Shown here piece by piece: positions 1 to 8,530 of a stretch of DNA of 64,000 bases. The notes below the pieces were generated by a model. The model made no database searches, was not told the origin of the DNA, and worked only from the letters and a program-made list of their open reading frames with translations. This DNA comes from Sphingobacterium sp. UBA5670 (GTDB lineage: Bacteria > Bacteroidota > Bacteroidia > Sphingobacteriales > Sphingobacteriaceae). Both the position numbers and the translations under genes were made by a program. The stretch lies in the NCBI RefSeq assembly GCF_002420705.1, contig NZ_DIIM01000018.1:97982-161981 (forward strand). The letters are read 5' to 3'. Positions within the stretch are counted from its first letter, which is position 1. Each line of letters begins with the position of its first letter.

Positions 1-16
1 GCTTTTAATTTATTCT

Positions 17-907
17 TTAGAATTTAACATCCCGCTCTGTATTCACCTTGGTCTGCCAAACAATCTTGTCTTGCAATGTCGTATACAAAATTTCGTAATC
101 CCCTTTACAGGTTACAAAGGATCCATAAAAATCACCGGGCTTCATCACGCGATAAACAACTAGTTTCCGTTCTCCGCCTACCTCGCCGTAGGCTTTCATT
201 AACATATAGCCAGTTTTATTGACCTTTTCTTCAGGAATTTTATAATCCAAGTGCGAACGGCTACTACCATCATCGGGACATAAAATCTCAGTCCTACTCG
301 GTGTGAATTTATAGCGATCTCGATACATCGCGACATTAGACATCACAACATCCTTCGCCCATGCGATGTCGGTAAAATCCTCAGGCAAAAGAAAGATCAG
401 CGATACCATTTTCTCCTGCCAGAGACGACCATTAAATGGAATTACAAAATGAAGTAGCTTTTGTCCTTTAAAGGTTGTCGCCGTATAGAAATATCGTCCT
501 TCTTTATTTTGCTCACGTTGAAAAGAACTTAAATCAAGTAGATGGTTTTTCTTTCCTTTTACATTTGGCGAGTTGTTGACTACTGCAAGCATGTCATAAC
601 GATATTTCCCTTCTAAATGTCCAGAAAATAGCACCTGATAAGCGGTGTCCGAATACTGCAAGTGATGCAGGACTTTCCGGAACTTACGGTTAACCTGATG
701 TGCATTAATAGGGCCCTCGCTACCTTGCCAATTTTTGCTATCCATAATATCATCTCCCAGGAATACGGTCAGCTCTTTGTTGATATTAACAAAATACTCA
801 TCTCCTTGTACAGCAAAACCGTTGGGAACCACTTTATAGGACTTACAGGAAGAAAGCATGGCCAAAACCACAATAAAATAGAAAATTTGAATGAATCTGC
901 TCTGCAT
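17..907 (-). CDS. Putative lipoprotein of unknown function
   Basis: The 296-residue product starts with a hydrophobic signal segment ending in a lipobox-like MLSSC, with the cysteine at residue 21, so it is probably a lipoprotein of the periplasm or outer membrane. I recognise no catalytic motif or named domain in the rest, which is soluble, mixed alpha/beta-looking sequence. It begins 16 bp after the BlaR1-like gene and is on the same strand, so it is probably the third gene of the blaI-blaR1 unit. It may be a target or accessory of that sensor system; this is inference from position only. Confidence 0.7.
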   Translation of the reverse strand: MQSRFIQIFYFIVVLAMLSSCKSYKVVPNGFAVQGDEYFVNINKELTVFLGDDIMDSKNWQGSEGPINAHQVNRKFRKVLHHLQYSDTAYQVLFSGHLEGKYRYDMLAVVNNSPNVKGKKNHLLDLSSFQREQNKEGRYFYTATTFKGQKLLHFVIPFNGRLWQEKMVSLIFLLPEDFTDIAWAKDVVMSNVAMYRDRYKFTPSRTEILCPDDGSSRSHLDYKIPEEKVNKTGYMLMKAYGEVGGERKLVVYRVMKPGDFYGSFVTCKGDYEILYTTLQDKIVWQTKVNTERDVKF

Positions 908-923
908 ATTTGTGATCTAATCT

Positions 924-2663
924 TTACTTCTTTAAATTTAAACGAATCGGCAATGTGTAAGCCACGCGCACCGGTTTACCGCTGACTAATCCCGGTTTCC
1001 ATTTTTTCGCACCTTTTAGGAGCTCCAATGCCGCCTCTTTGGTTCCATAACCAAGATCTTTTTTTACATCAACATGGGATAAACTACCATCCTTTTCGAC
1101 AATAAAAGCCACTTCAACAATGCCATTAACCTCCCGTTTAATTGCTGCTTCAGGAAAAACGAAATTATCGCCTACCCAGATCATAAAAGATCGCATTCCC
1201 CCAATAGGTGTTGGTTGCACCTCAACTTTATCAAAAGTTACTAAATCGGACTGAAAATCCAACGAAAGATTCCAGCGGTCACTCTCATCCTCCGTCCTTA
1301 TCGATTTTACTTCCTTGAGTTGTTTTTCCGTCTCTTCACTGGATTCAGCGCCCGGGAATGAATGAGATGACATCCGAACCTTTCTGCCCAATGTGTCGGT
1401 TTCCTCCCAATAATAAGTTGTTTTTCCGCCAACGGTAACGGGCAAGGAAAGCAGCGATCGAACGACTTTCCCATTGACGATTGCAGGTTTCCATTTCCCA
1501 CTTGCTTTTATAGCATTTTCCACAGCTGATGCCAGACCATAACCCAAATCATTTTTAGCCTTTATATGGCTCAATTCACCATTTTTCTCCACGATGGCTG
1601 TGATGACAATTACGCCGATCACATTATTCTTGATTGCTTCATCACTCACTTGAATTCTACTGCCCAATTCCACGACATACTTTTTCATTCCTCCAACAGG
1701 AATAGCCAATACCTCCGGATCTTTGTAGATCTTTCTGTCTTCATTTACCTGTTCGTTTTTTAACTCCGCAGGTTGGTTCGATAATGCCTGGTCATCAATC
1801 ACAGTTAACCTATTGACGCTTTCTTCAACATCCGCTACCATATCCTTGGCCCTACTCGTATTAAAGACCAACGTAGACCCCGCTACCACCAATAGCATGG
1901 GCAACACAATCACATATAACAAGCGTTGTCTTTGTACAGATTTAACTTTAAATAACATCGTGATGCGTTGCTTTAAAAAAGAATGATTGGAAAACTCATG
2001 TGAGAAAGCCAATTGATCTGTACGTAATGCATGAGCAACCAGCATTTCTGCATAAGCCACTTTATCTGTCGAGCAAATTTCATCTACAATATACTCGTGT
2101 TGAAACCTTATTTCCTTTTGAAAGAAATATACAACAGGATTGAACCAATTGAAAATTTTAAGCAACTCAATCAACACTAAATCGTAGGAATGCCCCTGCG
2201 CAGTATGGACCTGCTCATGCCATGCAATATTCTCCTTGTTTTTAATCGATTTTCCAATCACAATCCTATTAAAAAAAGAAAAACTCAGGTATTCGGGAGA
2301 AGAGCGCAATACCCGAACAAGTTGCCTGATGCGTACCGCCAGAAAAAAAAAGGCGACTCCCACTCCCATCCAATAGAGCTTGGTAAGAATATCCAATAGA
2401 AAAAGAGGTTTTTCTTCGATCGGGCTCCCGATTTCGACCTCCATATATGTTCCTAAATCGACCTGTGGAATATGATTGGAAATCATCTCCGTCTTGGGCA
2501 ATTCAATAAAAATACCCACGGGAGCTAATAAAGAGAATGCAACCATTCCAATCAGATAGATCCGATTCCATTGAAAAAAAGTAAGTTTTCTAAAAATCAG
2601 TTTATAGAGCACAAAACTGATAATCAATGAAATATTGACAATCAATAAGTAAATCATAATCAA
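924..2663 (-). CDS. M56 family BlaR1-like membrane metallopeptidase with two TonB C-terminal domains
   Basis: The 579-residue protein has N-terminal membrane helices (about 4-24, 34-54, 95-115), a gluzincin motif HEQVH at 149-153 with a likely third ligand at Glu190, and a fourth helix near 248-268. This is the BlaR1/MecR1 M56 topology. The outer part lacks a penicillin-binding domain. Instead it carries two TonB C-terminal-like repeats, about 321-413 and 487-576, each with the GGM, GYG and KWKP signature positions. In the BlaR1 family, signal sensing activates the metalloprotease, which leads to loss of the BlaI repressor. The gene lies 24 bp downstream of the blaI-like gene. The signal is unknown; envelope or TonB-related stress is a guess. 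Confidence 0.88.
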   Translation of the reverse strand: MIMIYLLIVNISLIISFVLYKLIFRKLTFFQWNRIYLIGMVAFSLLAPVGIFIELPKTEMISNHIPQVDLGTYMEVEIGSPIEEKPLFLLDILTKLYWMGVGVAFFFLAVRIRQLVRVLRSSPEYLSFSFFNRIVIGKSIKNKENIAWHEQVHTAQGHSYDLVLIELLKIFNWFNPVVYFFQKEIRFQHEYIVDEICSTDKVAYAEMLVAHALRTDQLAFSHEFSNHSFLKQRITMLFKVKSVQRQRLLYVIVLPMLLVVAGSTLVFNTSRAKDMVADVEESVNRLTVIDDQALSNQPAELKNEQVNEDRKIYKDPEVLAIPVGGMKKYVVELGSRIQVSDEAIKNNVIGVIVITAIVEKNGELSHIKAKNDLGYGLASAVENAIKASGKWKPAIVNGKVVRSLLSLPVTVGGKTTYYWEETDTLGRKVRMSSHSFPGAESSEETEKQLKEVKSIRTEDESDRWNLSLDFQSDLVTFDKVEVQPTPIGGMRSFMIWVGDNFVFPEAAIKREVNGIVEVAFIVEKDGSLSHVDVKKDLGYGTKEAALELLKGAKKWKPGLVSGKPVRVAYTLPIRLNLKK

Positions 2664-2687
2664 AAGTTTATAAAAGAGTATTGGTTG

Positions 2688-3056
2688 TTATTTATTACGT
2701 TCGATGATGGACAAGATGTCATCAAGTTCTTTGATGTCCAACCTGTTCTCTTCCAAAAAATAAGAGAGCATACTTTTGGGTGAATTATCAAAATAATTGG
2801 TTAATAACTTACCTGTAATACCTTTCTTATATTCCTCTTTTGAAATCTTCGGTAAATATCGATGGCTTTTACCAAAAGATTCATGCTGCACAAAGCCCTT
2901 CGTTTCAAGAATACGAACGATGGTCGAAACCGTATTGTAGGCAGGTTTCGGTTCCGGCAGTCGATCAATGATCTCTTTGACAAAGCCTCGGCCCATTTCC
3001 CAGAGCTCTTGCATAATCTGCTCCTCGGCTTTCGTCAACTCTTTAAAGTCTTCCAT
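2688..3056 (-). CDS. BlaI/MecI/CopY family transcriptional repressor
   Basis: This 122-residue winged-helix protein has the typical BlaI start (LTKAEEQIMQELWEMG) followed by the recognition helix region (PAYNTVSTIVRILETKGFV) and a dimerising C-terminus. BlaI repressors bind paired operators as dimers and are inactivated by proteolysis triggered by the cognate M56 sensor, which here is the next gene. A double palindrome at 3115-3156, about 60 bp upstream of the start codon, is the probable autoregulatory operator. The length is normal for the family. Confidence 0.93.
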   Translation of the reverse strand: MEDFKELTKAEEQIMQELWEMGRGFVKEIIDRLPEPKPAYNTVSTIVRILETKGFVQHESFGKSHRYLPKISKEEYKKGITGKLLTNYFDNSPKSMLSYFLEENRLDIKELDDILSIIERNK

Positions 3057-3114
3057 AACTCGTTAGAAATAAAATAAATAAATAAATACCATTTTGATAA
3101 AACATTAAACAAGT

Positions 3115-3156
3115 TATAACTAAAAAAATAGTTTTACAACTATTTTTTTAGTTATA
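3115..3156. promoter_or_regulatory. Probable BlaI-type double operator
   Basis: Two 16-bp elements of the form AACTA-N6-TAGTT lie at 3118-3133 and 3138-3153. Their centres are exactly 20 bp apart, about two helical turns. Together they form one perfect 19-bp inverted repeat with a 4-base spacer (TTAC). The position upstream of the repressor gene fits binding of two BlaI dimers on one DNA face. Assignment to BlaI is inferred from location and geometry. Confidence 0.7.
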
Positions 3157-3215
3157 CTATCAATCTACTGATATTCAAAACCTTATTTTTATTTCAACAG
3201 ATAATCATGTCATAT

Positions 3216-3620
3216 TTATTCATCGAAATTCTTTTTCCGTGAAGCTTTCAACTGAGACTGCTGTTTCTTTCGGTCCAACCTTTTTAGGATGCTGGAATAC
3301 GGGACTTTTGTTTTTTTCCGTGGTTTTGCAGGCACAAGTGCAGCTTCCAATATCCGCTTAAAGCGATCGATAGCAATTTCCTTATTACGAAGCTGCGAAC
3401 GGTCGATATCACATTCCAATTGCAGTATTCCTTCTTTATTTATACGGCTTGTCAGCACGGTGAAAATGATCGCTTTTTCTTCTACGGAAACAGCTGTTGA
3501 AAGATTAACATCCCACTGCAACAATACTTTGGATGATACCTTGTTCACATGCTGACCGCCTGCCCCGCCCGATCTGGAGAACTTAAATGTAAGTTCACCC
3601 ACTACTCCTTCTAAATTCAT
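3216..3620 (-). CDS. arfB: Alternative ribosome-rescue factor ArfB (release-factor-like peptidyl-tRNA hydrolase)
   Basis: The 134-residue protein is a class I release-factor domain without codon-recognition domains. The catalytic GGQ sits at residues 21-23 within SGGAGGQHVNKV, and the C-terminal tail is rich in Lys and Arg (RKKTKVPYSS, RLDRKKQQSQLKASRKK). In ArfB/ICT1/YaeJ proteins this tail enters the empty mRNA channel of stalled ribosomes while GGQ releases the peptide. The start codon overlaps the end of the DUF1003 gene by 4 bases, indicating translational coupling. Confidence 0.93.
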   Translation of the reverse strand: MNLEGVVGELTFKFSRSGGAGGQHVNKVSSKVLLQWDVNLSTAVSVEEKAIIFTVLTSRINKEGILQLECDIDRSQLRNKEIAIDRFKRILEAALVPAKPRKKTKVPYSSILKRLDRKKQQSQLKASRKKNFDE

Positions 3621-4336
3621 TTATTTTTAAATACTTCTTCTATTTTTTCCATCTTTTTTAATAGAAAGCTCAATTTCTCCACTTGATCCCGCTGTACGTC
3701 AACAAGCTCCTGCTCTTTGCGGATAATCAGGTGATCTATTTTTTCGTGCAATTCCCTAATTTCGAGTTCAGCCTTTAAATTGACCATATAATCATTTTTT
3801 GCACGTTCACGATCCTTATATTCCTGTCTGTTTTGGCTCATCATAATAACCGGAGCTTGTAAGGCCGCCACACAGGACAAAATCAGGTTAAGTAAAATAA
3901 AAGGGTAAGGATCAAAACCTTTGTTATTTAACCAGTAGATATTAGCAGCAATCCAAACGACTAAGAACAAGATAAAAGATATAATAAAGGTCCAGCTTCC
4001 ACCAAACTCAGCCACTTTATCGGCCACTCGATCTCCTACGCTGATCGGATCATTGTTATCCCCATCTAAACTTGCACTGATTACTTTGTTTTCCTTAAAG
4101 CTATCGATTACCTGCAGGTCCAATTGACTCAATTGTCCTGATTCATCTTTCAAAAATTCGGCAATATAAGCTTCTTTAAATTGTGTCAGCTCGGATGCAG
4201 CCACGTACTTGTCTTTAGAAAAACTCGGATATTCCTTTTTTATGAGCCTAAAAATGGGCTGGCGAATTGAGGCACCCAAAATACGCTGCTCTAAAGGAAA
4301 TTGATGTCCTGAAATATCACTTGTAAAGTTATCCAT
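3617..4336 (-). CDS. DUF1003 domain-containing membrane protein
   Basis: The 239-residue protein has a soluble N-terminal half and two adjacent transmembrane helices (about 133-155 and 162-185). The second ends in the DUF1003 hallmark APVIMMSQNRQ. A charged coiled-coil tail follows (LEIREL...ELVDVQRDQVEKL). The function of DUF1003 is not established. It is the first gene of a two-gene unit with arfB, and a promoter-like motif lies about 55 bp upstream. Confidence 0.88.
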   Translation of the reverse strand: MDNFTSDISGHQFPLEQRILGASIRQPIFRLIKKEYPSFSKDKYVAASELTQFKEAYIAEFLKDESGQLSQLDLQVIDSFKENKVISASLDGDNNDPISVGDRVADKVAEFGGSWTFIISFILFLVVWIAANIYWLNNKGFDPYPFILLNLILSCVAALQAPVIMMSQNRQEYKDRERAKNDYMVNLKAELEIRELHEKIDHLIIRKEQELVDVQRDQVEKLSFLLKKMEKIEEVFKNK

Positions 4337-4702
4337 ATACCGATTAAATGTCTATTTAAAGATAGTGCTTTTTAACCAATCAAAAAATTCACAAAACTAT
4401 GGCAATTGGTTTTTGTTATTTTACGCATAAATAGTCGAAATTTGCAACACAAAATTCAGGAATAAATACGTTTAATATTACATTTCAACGTGAAATAACT
4501 GAAGAAGGACAATGGTTGGGCTAAACGATCTCCTATATTGGCCATACACATATATAATTGTATTTGATATGTATCTCATGCCTTTGCAAGAATCGCAATA
4601 CTAACATTTGGTCCCCTTTGGGAACTTTTAAACAGATAAAAAAATTAAATAGGAGTACAACGGTATACCGTTAAAAATATACACTCAGACATAAATACGC
4701 AA
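4337..4702. other. Divergent intergenic region with a 14-bp palindrome before bshA
   Basis: This 366-bp gap separates the divergent DUF1003 and bshA genes. It holds the DUF1003 promoter motif and the perfect palindrome AACGGTATACCGTT at 4659-4672, which ends 30 bases before the bshA start codon and could be an operator. No open reading frame or RNA gene is apparent. Confidence 0.5.
4392..4399 (-). promoter_or_regulatory. -7 promoter element for the DUF1003-arfB unit
   Basis: Read on the minus strand this is TAGTTTTG, a perfect match to the Bacteroidota -7 consensus TAnnTTTG. It lies 56 bases upstream of the DUF1003 start codon. No good -33 TTG was found at the usual spacing, so support is moderate. 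Confidence 0.45.
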
Positions 4703-5845
4703 ATGAAAATAGGAATTGTTTGTTATCCCACCTTTGGTGGAAGTGGCGTAGTTGCAACCGAACTAGGAAAGGCTTTGGCCGCTAATGGACATGAGATCCA
4801 TTTTATCACCTATAGGCAACCCGCACGTCTGGATTTCTTTTCTGAAAATCTATACTACCATGAGGTCGCTGTTTCGCAATACCCTCTTTTTGACTTTCTG
4901 CCTTACGAATCCGCGCTAGCCAGCAAACTGGTTGATGTGGTTCGTTTCGAGAAGCTGGATTTAATCCATGTCCATTATGCTATTCCGCATGCATCAGCGG
5001 CATTTATGGCGAAACAGATCTTACTTACGACTTATGGTATCAATATACCCGTAGTGACAACCCTGCATGGTACAGACATTACACTGGTCGGTAAAGACAA
5101 GAGTTTTAGTCCGGTTGTTACATTTTCAATCAATCAATCTGATGGTGTAACTGCTGTATCACAGAATCTGAAAGATCAGACACTTCAATATTTTGATATC
5201 ACAAGAGACATCAAAGTAATTCCAAACTTTATTGATTTGGATAGATTCAGTAATAAAGATCGCTCGCATTTCAAGAAAGCCATTGCTCCAGGCAATGAAC
5301 GTATATTGGTCCATACATCTAACTTTAGAAAAGTCAAAAATACGGAGGATGTCATTCGTATCTTTAAGAAAGTACACGATGTAATCCCCTCCAAATTATT
5401 AATGGTTGGTGACGGACCCGAACGTAGAAATGCAGAAGAGCTCTCAAGAGAGCTTGATGTATGTAAAGACGTCCGTTTCTTAGGGAAACAAGATGCTGTT
5501 GAAGAAATATTATCAGTATCAGATCTTTTCCTTATGCCTTCGAGTTCGGAAAGCTTCGGTCTTGCGGCTTTAGAAGCTATGGCTTGCCAAGTTCCGGTCA
5601 TCTCTTCCAATACGGGCGGTTTACCTGAATTGAATGAAAATGGTGTCACTGGATTTCTCAGTGCCGTGGGTGATGTTGATGATATGGCAAAGAATGCGAT
5701 ATATATCCTGGAAGATGGTGATCGTTTAGAGAAATTTAAAGAATCGGCATTAAATCATGCAAAGGAATTCCAATTGTCCAATATCATGCCGCTATATGAA
5801 CAGTATTACCATGAAGTCATTAATCAAACAATAAAAGCACAATAA
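4703..5845 (+). CDS. bshA: N-acetyl-alpha-D-glucosaminyl L-malate synthase BshA
   Basis: This GT4-family glycosyltransferase of 380 residues makes GlcNAc-malate from UDP-GlcNAc and L-malate, the first step of bacillithiol synthesis. The N-terminus (KIGIVCYPTFGGSGVVATELG) and HVHYAIPHA are characteristic of BshA. The C-terminal donor site includes MPSSSESFGLAALEAMAC, with the E-x7-E pattern. The length matches the family. It is transcribed alone, 74 bp before pyrH. Bacillithiol use is common in this phylum. Confidence 0.95.
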   Translation: MKIGIVCYPTFGGSGVVATELGKALAANGHEIHFITYRQPARLDFFSENLYYHEVAVSQYPLFDFLPYESALASKLVDVVRFEKLDLIHVHYAIPHASAAFMAKQILLTTYGINIPVVTTLHGTDITLVGKDKSFSPVVTFSINQSDGVTAVSQNLKDQTLQYFDITRDIKVIPNFIDLDRFSNKDRSHFKKAIAPGNERILVHTSNFRKVKNTEDVIRIFKKVHDVIPSKLLMVGDGPERRNAEELSRELDVCKDVRFLGKQDAVEEILSVSDLFLMPSSSESFGLAALEAMACQVPVISSNTGGLPELNENGVTGFLSAVGDVDDMAKNAIYILEDGDRLEKFKESALNHAKEFQLSNIMPLYEQYYHEVINQTIKAQ

Positions 5846-5882
5846 ATATCACTTTAAGGCTTAAGGGATAAAAAAAATATTT

Positions 5883-5890
5883 TATCTTTG
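5883..5890 (+). promoter_or_regulatory. -7 promoter element for pyrH-frr
   Basis: TATCTTTG matches TAnnTTTG perfectly and lies 29 bases before the pyrH start codon, predicting transcription start near 5897. Confidence 0.55.
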
Positions 5891-5919
5891 ACCTTTGGAA
5901 AATTTCCAAAAAAACAATT

Positions 5920-6624
5920 ATGAAATACAAACGTATCTTATTAAAACTTAGCGGTGAATCCTTAATGGGTGACCAAAGCTATGGTATCGATATTAACCGT
6001 GTATCACAATACGCTAATGATATCAAAGAAATTCACGATCAAGGTTTAGAAATTGCAATTGTTATCGGTGGCGGTAATATTTACCGTGGTCTAAGCGCTG
6101 AAAAATCAGGCATGGACCGTGTTCAAGCAGACTACATGGGAATGCTTGCCACTGTCATCAACAGCATGGCACTTCAAGACGCTCTTGAAAAAGTTGGGAA
6201 AAAGACACGTTTACTTACTGCGATCAAAATGGAGCAAATCTGCGAACCATTTATTCGTAGAAGAGCCGTACGCCACCTGGAAAAAGGCCGTATTGTTATT
6301 TTCGGAGCAGGTACAGGAAACCCATATTTCACAACAGATACTGCCGCATCATTACGTGCGATCGAAATCAATGCCGATGCTGTCTTGAAAGGGACACGCG
6401 TGGATGGTATCTACACAGCAGATCCTGAAAAAGATCCGAGTGCAACAAAATTTGAAGAAATCTCTTTTACTGAGGTATATGAAAAAGGGTTAAACGTCAT
6501 GGATATGACAGCTTTTACCCTTTGTCAAGAAAACAAATTACCGATCATCGTATTTGACATGAACAAACCTGGCAATTTATTGAAACTTGCAAATGGTGAA
6601 CATGTAGGAACAGTGGTTAAATAA
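5920..6624 (+). CDS. pyrH: UMP kinase PyrH
   Basis: This 234-residue amino-acid-kinase-fold enzyme phosphorylates UMP to UDP in pyrimidine nucleotide synthesis. It has the N-terminal phosphate-binding KLSGESL, the GGGNIYRG loop, and the ADAVLKGTRVDGIYTADP segment. The length is close to the family norm. It is followed 28 bp later by frr, the widespread pyrH-frr pairing. Confidence 0.97.
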   Translation: MKYKRILLKLSGESLMGDQSYGIDINRVSQYANDIKEIHDQGLEIAIVIGGGNIYRGLSAEKSGMDRVQADYMGMLATVINSMALQDALEKVGKKTRLLTAIKMEQICEPFIRRRAVRHLEKGRIVIFGAGTGNPYFTTDTAASLRAIEINADAVLKGTRVDGIYTADPEKDPSATKFEEISFTEVYEKGLNVMDMTAFTLCQENKLPIIVFDMNKPGNLLKLANGEHVGTVVK

Positions 6625-6652
6625 TTTAAATCTGTAAAAAACGTAATCTTAT

Positions 6653-7216
6653 ATGAACGAACTAATTTCAATTGAATTGGACGATTGTAAAGACAAAATG
6701 TCCAAAGCAGTTGCTCACACCGAATCAGAATTAACTAAAATTCGTGCCGGTAAAGCTTCTCCATCAATGTTAGATGGAATTTCAGTAGACTATTATGGTA
6801 GCGCCACCCCACTTTCGCAAGTGGCCAACATCAATACAACTGACGCACGGACTATTGTTATCCAGCCTTGGGAAAAATCGCTCATCAATGCAATTGAAAA
6901 AGCTATCACTGATGCTAACCTAGGAATCAATCCTCAGAATGACGGTATCGTTATTCGCTTGAATGTCCCTCCTTTGACAGAAGAAAGAAGACGTGATTTG
7001 GTAAAAAAAGTAAAAGAGGAAACTGAAAGAGGCCGTATTGGTATTCGTAATATTCGTAAAGATGTTAACGAATCGATCAAAAAATTAAAAAATGACGGCG
7101 CATCAGAAGATGAAATCAAAACTGCTGAAGGTGAAGTACAGAAATTAACAGATGCATTCATTGTAAAAGTTGATAAATTGGCTGAACTGAAAGAAAAAGA
7201 TATCATGACTGTTTAA
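6653..7216 (+). CDS. frr: Ribosome recycling factor
   Basis: The 187-residue protein shows the RRF signature throughout: TKIRAGKASPSMLDGI, the QPWEKSLI strand, and the helical IRLNVPPLTEERRRDLVK and GRIGIRNIRKD segments. RRF splits post-termination ribosomes together with EF-G. It is the second gene of the pyrH-frr operon and is followed by a strong terminator at 7235-7267. Confidence 0.97.
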   Translation: MNELISIELDDCKDKMSKAVAHTESELTKIRAGKASPSMLDGISVDYYGSATPLSQVANINTTDARTIVIQPWEKSLINAIEKAITDANLGINPQNDGIVIRLNVPPLTEERRRDLVKKVKEETERGRIGIRNIRKDVNESIKKLKNDGASEDEIKTAEGEVQKLTDAFIVKVDKLAELKEKDIMTV

Positions 7217-7234
7217 GTTTTACTACTTGAATAG

Positions 7235-7267
7235 AAAAAAGGTCTGAAAAATATTCAGACCTTTTTT
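7235..7267 (+). terminator. Rho-independent terminator after frr
   Basis: GGTCTGAA (7241-7248) pairs with TTCAGACC (7254-7261) around a 5-base loop. The stem is flanked by six A and six T, so it could work in both directions. Confidence 0.85.
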
Positions 7268-7502
7268 ATTGGTATGAAGAACTCCTCACTCTTCCCCAAA
7301 AGGTTAGATACTTTTTAGGGACATATTTATGAAAGTCGTTTCTCATTCCCCCCTCAATTAGGCGCTCCCCCACCTACAAGTCAATCTCTTTTCAACTATT
7401 TTATCATGGACACCTCACGATAGTCTTCAAAAATTTTCTTTGTTGCATCATTGATTTCTAAACAAATAATTGTACATTGTACACTAACAAGTAATCAATT
7501 AT

Positions 7503-8486
7503 ATGATAAACAATTCTCGCCGTCAATTTTTAAAGCAAGCTGGAATAGGTCTTTCGGCAGCTTATCTGGTGCCCAACTTTATATCTTGTCAAAATAAAAC
7601 CGGTGCAATCAGCGACAATCCACTGCAGAATATAGGCGTACAGCTTTATTCCATTCGCGATTTAATGGATAAAGACCCGAAGGGATCTTTGGAACAGATT
7701 GCTAAAATTGGATACAAACATGTTGAGCTCTATGGGATAGATCCCACTGCCAAGCAATTCTGGAAATTACCCTACAAAGAGTTGAAGAAAATACTGGATG
7801 ATAATGGTCTTAAAACACACTCAGGCCATTACGATATGTCCAAATACTTAAGTAAAGCCCATACCGACAAAGAAGATCTGGCGGTTTATTTTGATGCAGC
7901 GAAAGAGCTTGGTCAAGAATATGTAATTGCACCTGTAACGCCGATGTTTGATCTAAATGCCTTGAAAAAGGATGATTATCTCTATGCGGCAGAGCAATTA
8001 AATAAAGCTGGCGAACAGGCTAAAAAATTAGGACTAAAAATAGCTTACCATAACCATTTCTGGGAATTTAGAGATCTAGGTAACAATACTAGTGGTGAAG
8101 AAGTGATGCTTGCATTTACAGAGCCCGATCTAGTTGATTTTGAACTAGATCTATTCTGGGCAGAGAAAGCGGGTAAAAATCCGATAGCTTTATTTGAAAA
8201 ATTCCCCAACCGTTTTAAACTTTGGCATGTCAAAGATATGGATAAAACAAAATCCAATCCTATTGAATGGCCTAAAGAGGGAAAATTGCCCATTGAGCAG
8301 ATCTTCAATGATATCAAGTATACCGAAGTGGGGACCGGAAGCATCAACTTCCCTGAAATCGTCAAGGAGAAGAATAAAGCAGGACTCAAATATGCTTTTG
8401 TTGAGCAGGATAATATCTATATGCCCAATAAGATGGAAAGTCTTAAAAAGAGTTACGATTATGTCCAGGCAAATCTTACAAAATAA
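7503..8486 (+). CDS. Sugar phosphate isomerase/epimerase (xylose isomerase-like TIM barrel), exported
   Basis: This 327-residue TIM-barrel protein of the AP endonuclease family 2 type begins with a Tat-like signal (SRRQFLKQAGIGLSAAYLV) that ends near a cysteine at residue 29, so it may be a lipoprotein. Motifs such as IGVQLYSIRD, AYHNHFWEF, FELDLFWAEKAG and LWHVKDMDK supply the usual metal-site Glu, His and Asp residues. Family members act on sugars or inositols, and the actual substrate is unknown. It is a single-gene unit ending at a convergent terminator. Confidence 0.87.
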   Translation: MINNSRRQFLKQAGIGLSAAYLVPNFISCQNKTGAISDNPLQNIGVQLYSIRDLMDKDPKGSLEQIAKIGYKHVELYGIDPTAKQFWKLPYKELKKILDDNGLKTHSGHYDMSKYLSKAHTDKEDLAVYFDAAKELGQEYVIAPVTPMFDLNALKKDDYLYAAEQLNKAGEQAKKLGLKIAYHNHFWEFRDLGNNTSGEEVMLAFTEPDLVDFELDLFWAEKAGKNPIALFEKFPNRFKLWHVKDMDKTKSNPIEWPKEGKLPIEQIFNDIKYTEVGTGSINFPEIVKEKNKAGLKYAFVEQDNIYMPNKMESLKKSYDYVQANLTK

Positions 8487-8490
8487 AAAA

Positions 8491-8505
8491 GGGAGCATTG
8501 CTCCC
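8491..8505. terminator. Bidirectional terminator between the isomerase gene and purE
   Basis: GGGAGCATTGCTCCC is a near-perfect hairpin with A-runs before and T-runs after it. It lies between convergent genes and has a T-tract on both strands. Confidence 0.85.
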
Positions 8506-8530
8506 TTTTTTATTTTATAAGATTGTTGAT

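Noticed and set aside
5185..5649. 154-residue minus-strand reading frame.
   Set aside because: It is antisense to bshA and has no recognisable family features.
7470..7483. TTGTACATTGTACA upstream of the isomerase gene as a regulator site.
   Set aside because: It is a short direct repeat of a self-complementary hexamer, with no supporting context; chance is likely in AT-rich DNA.
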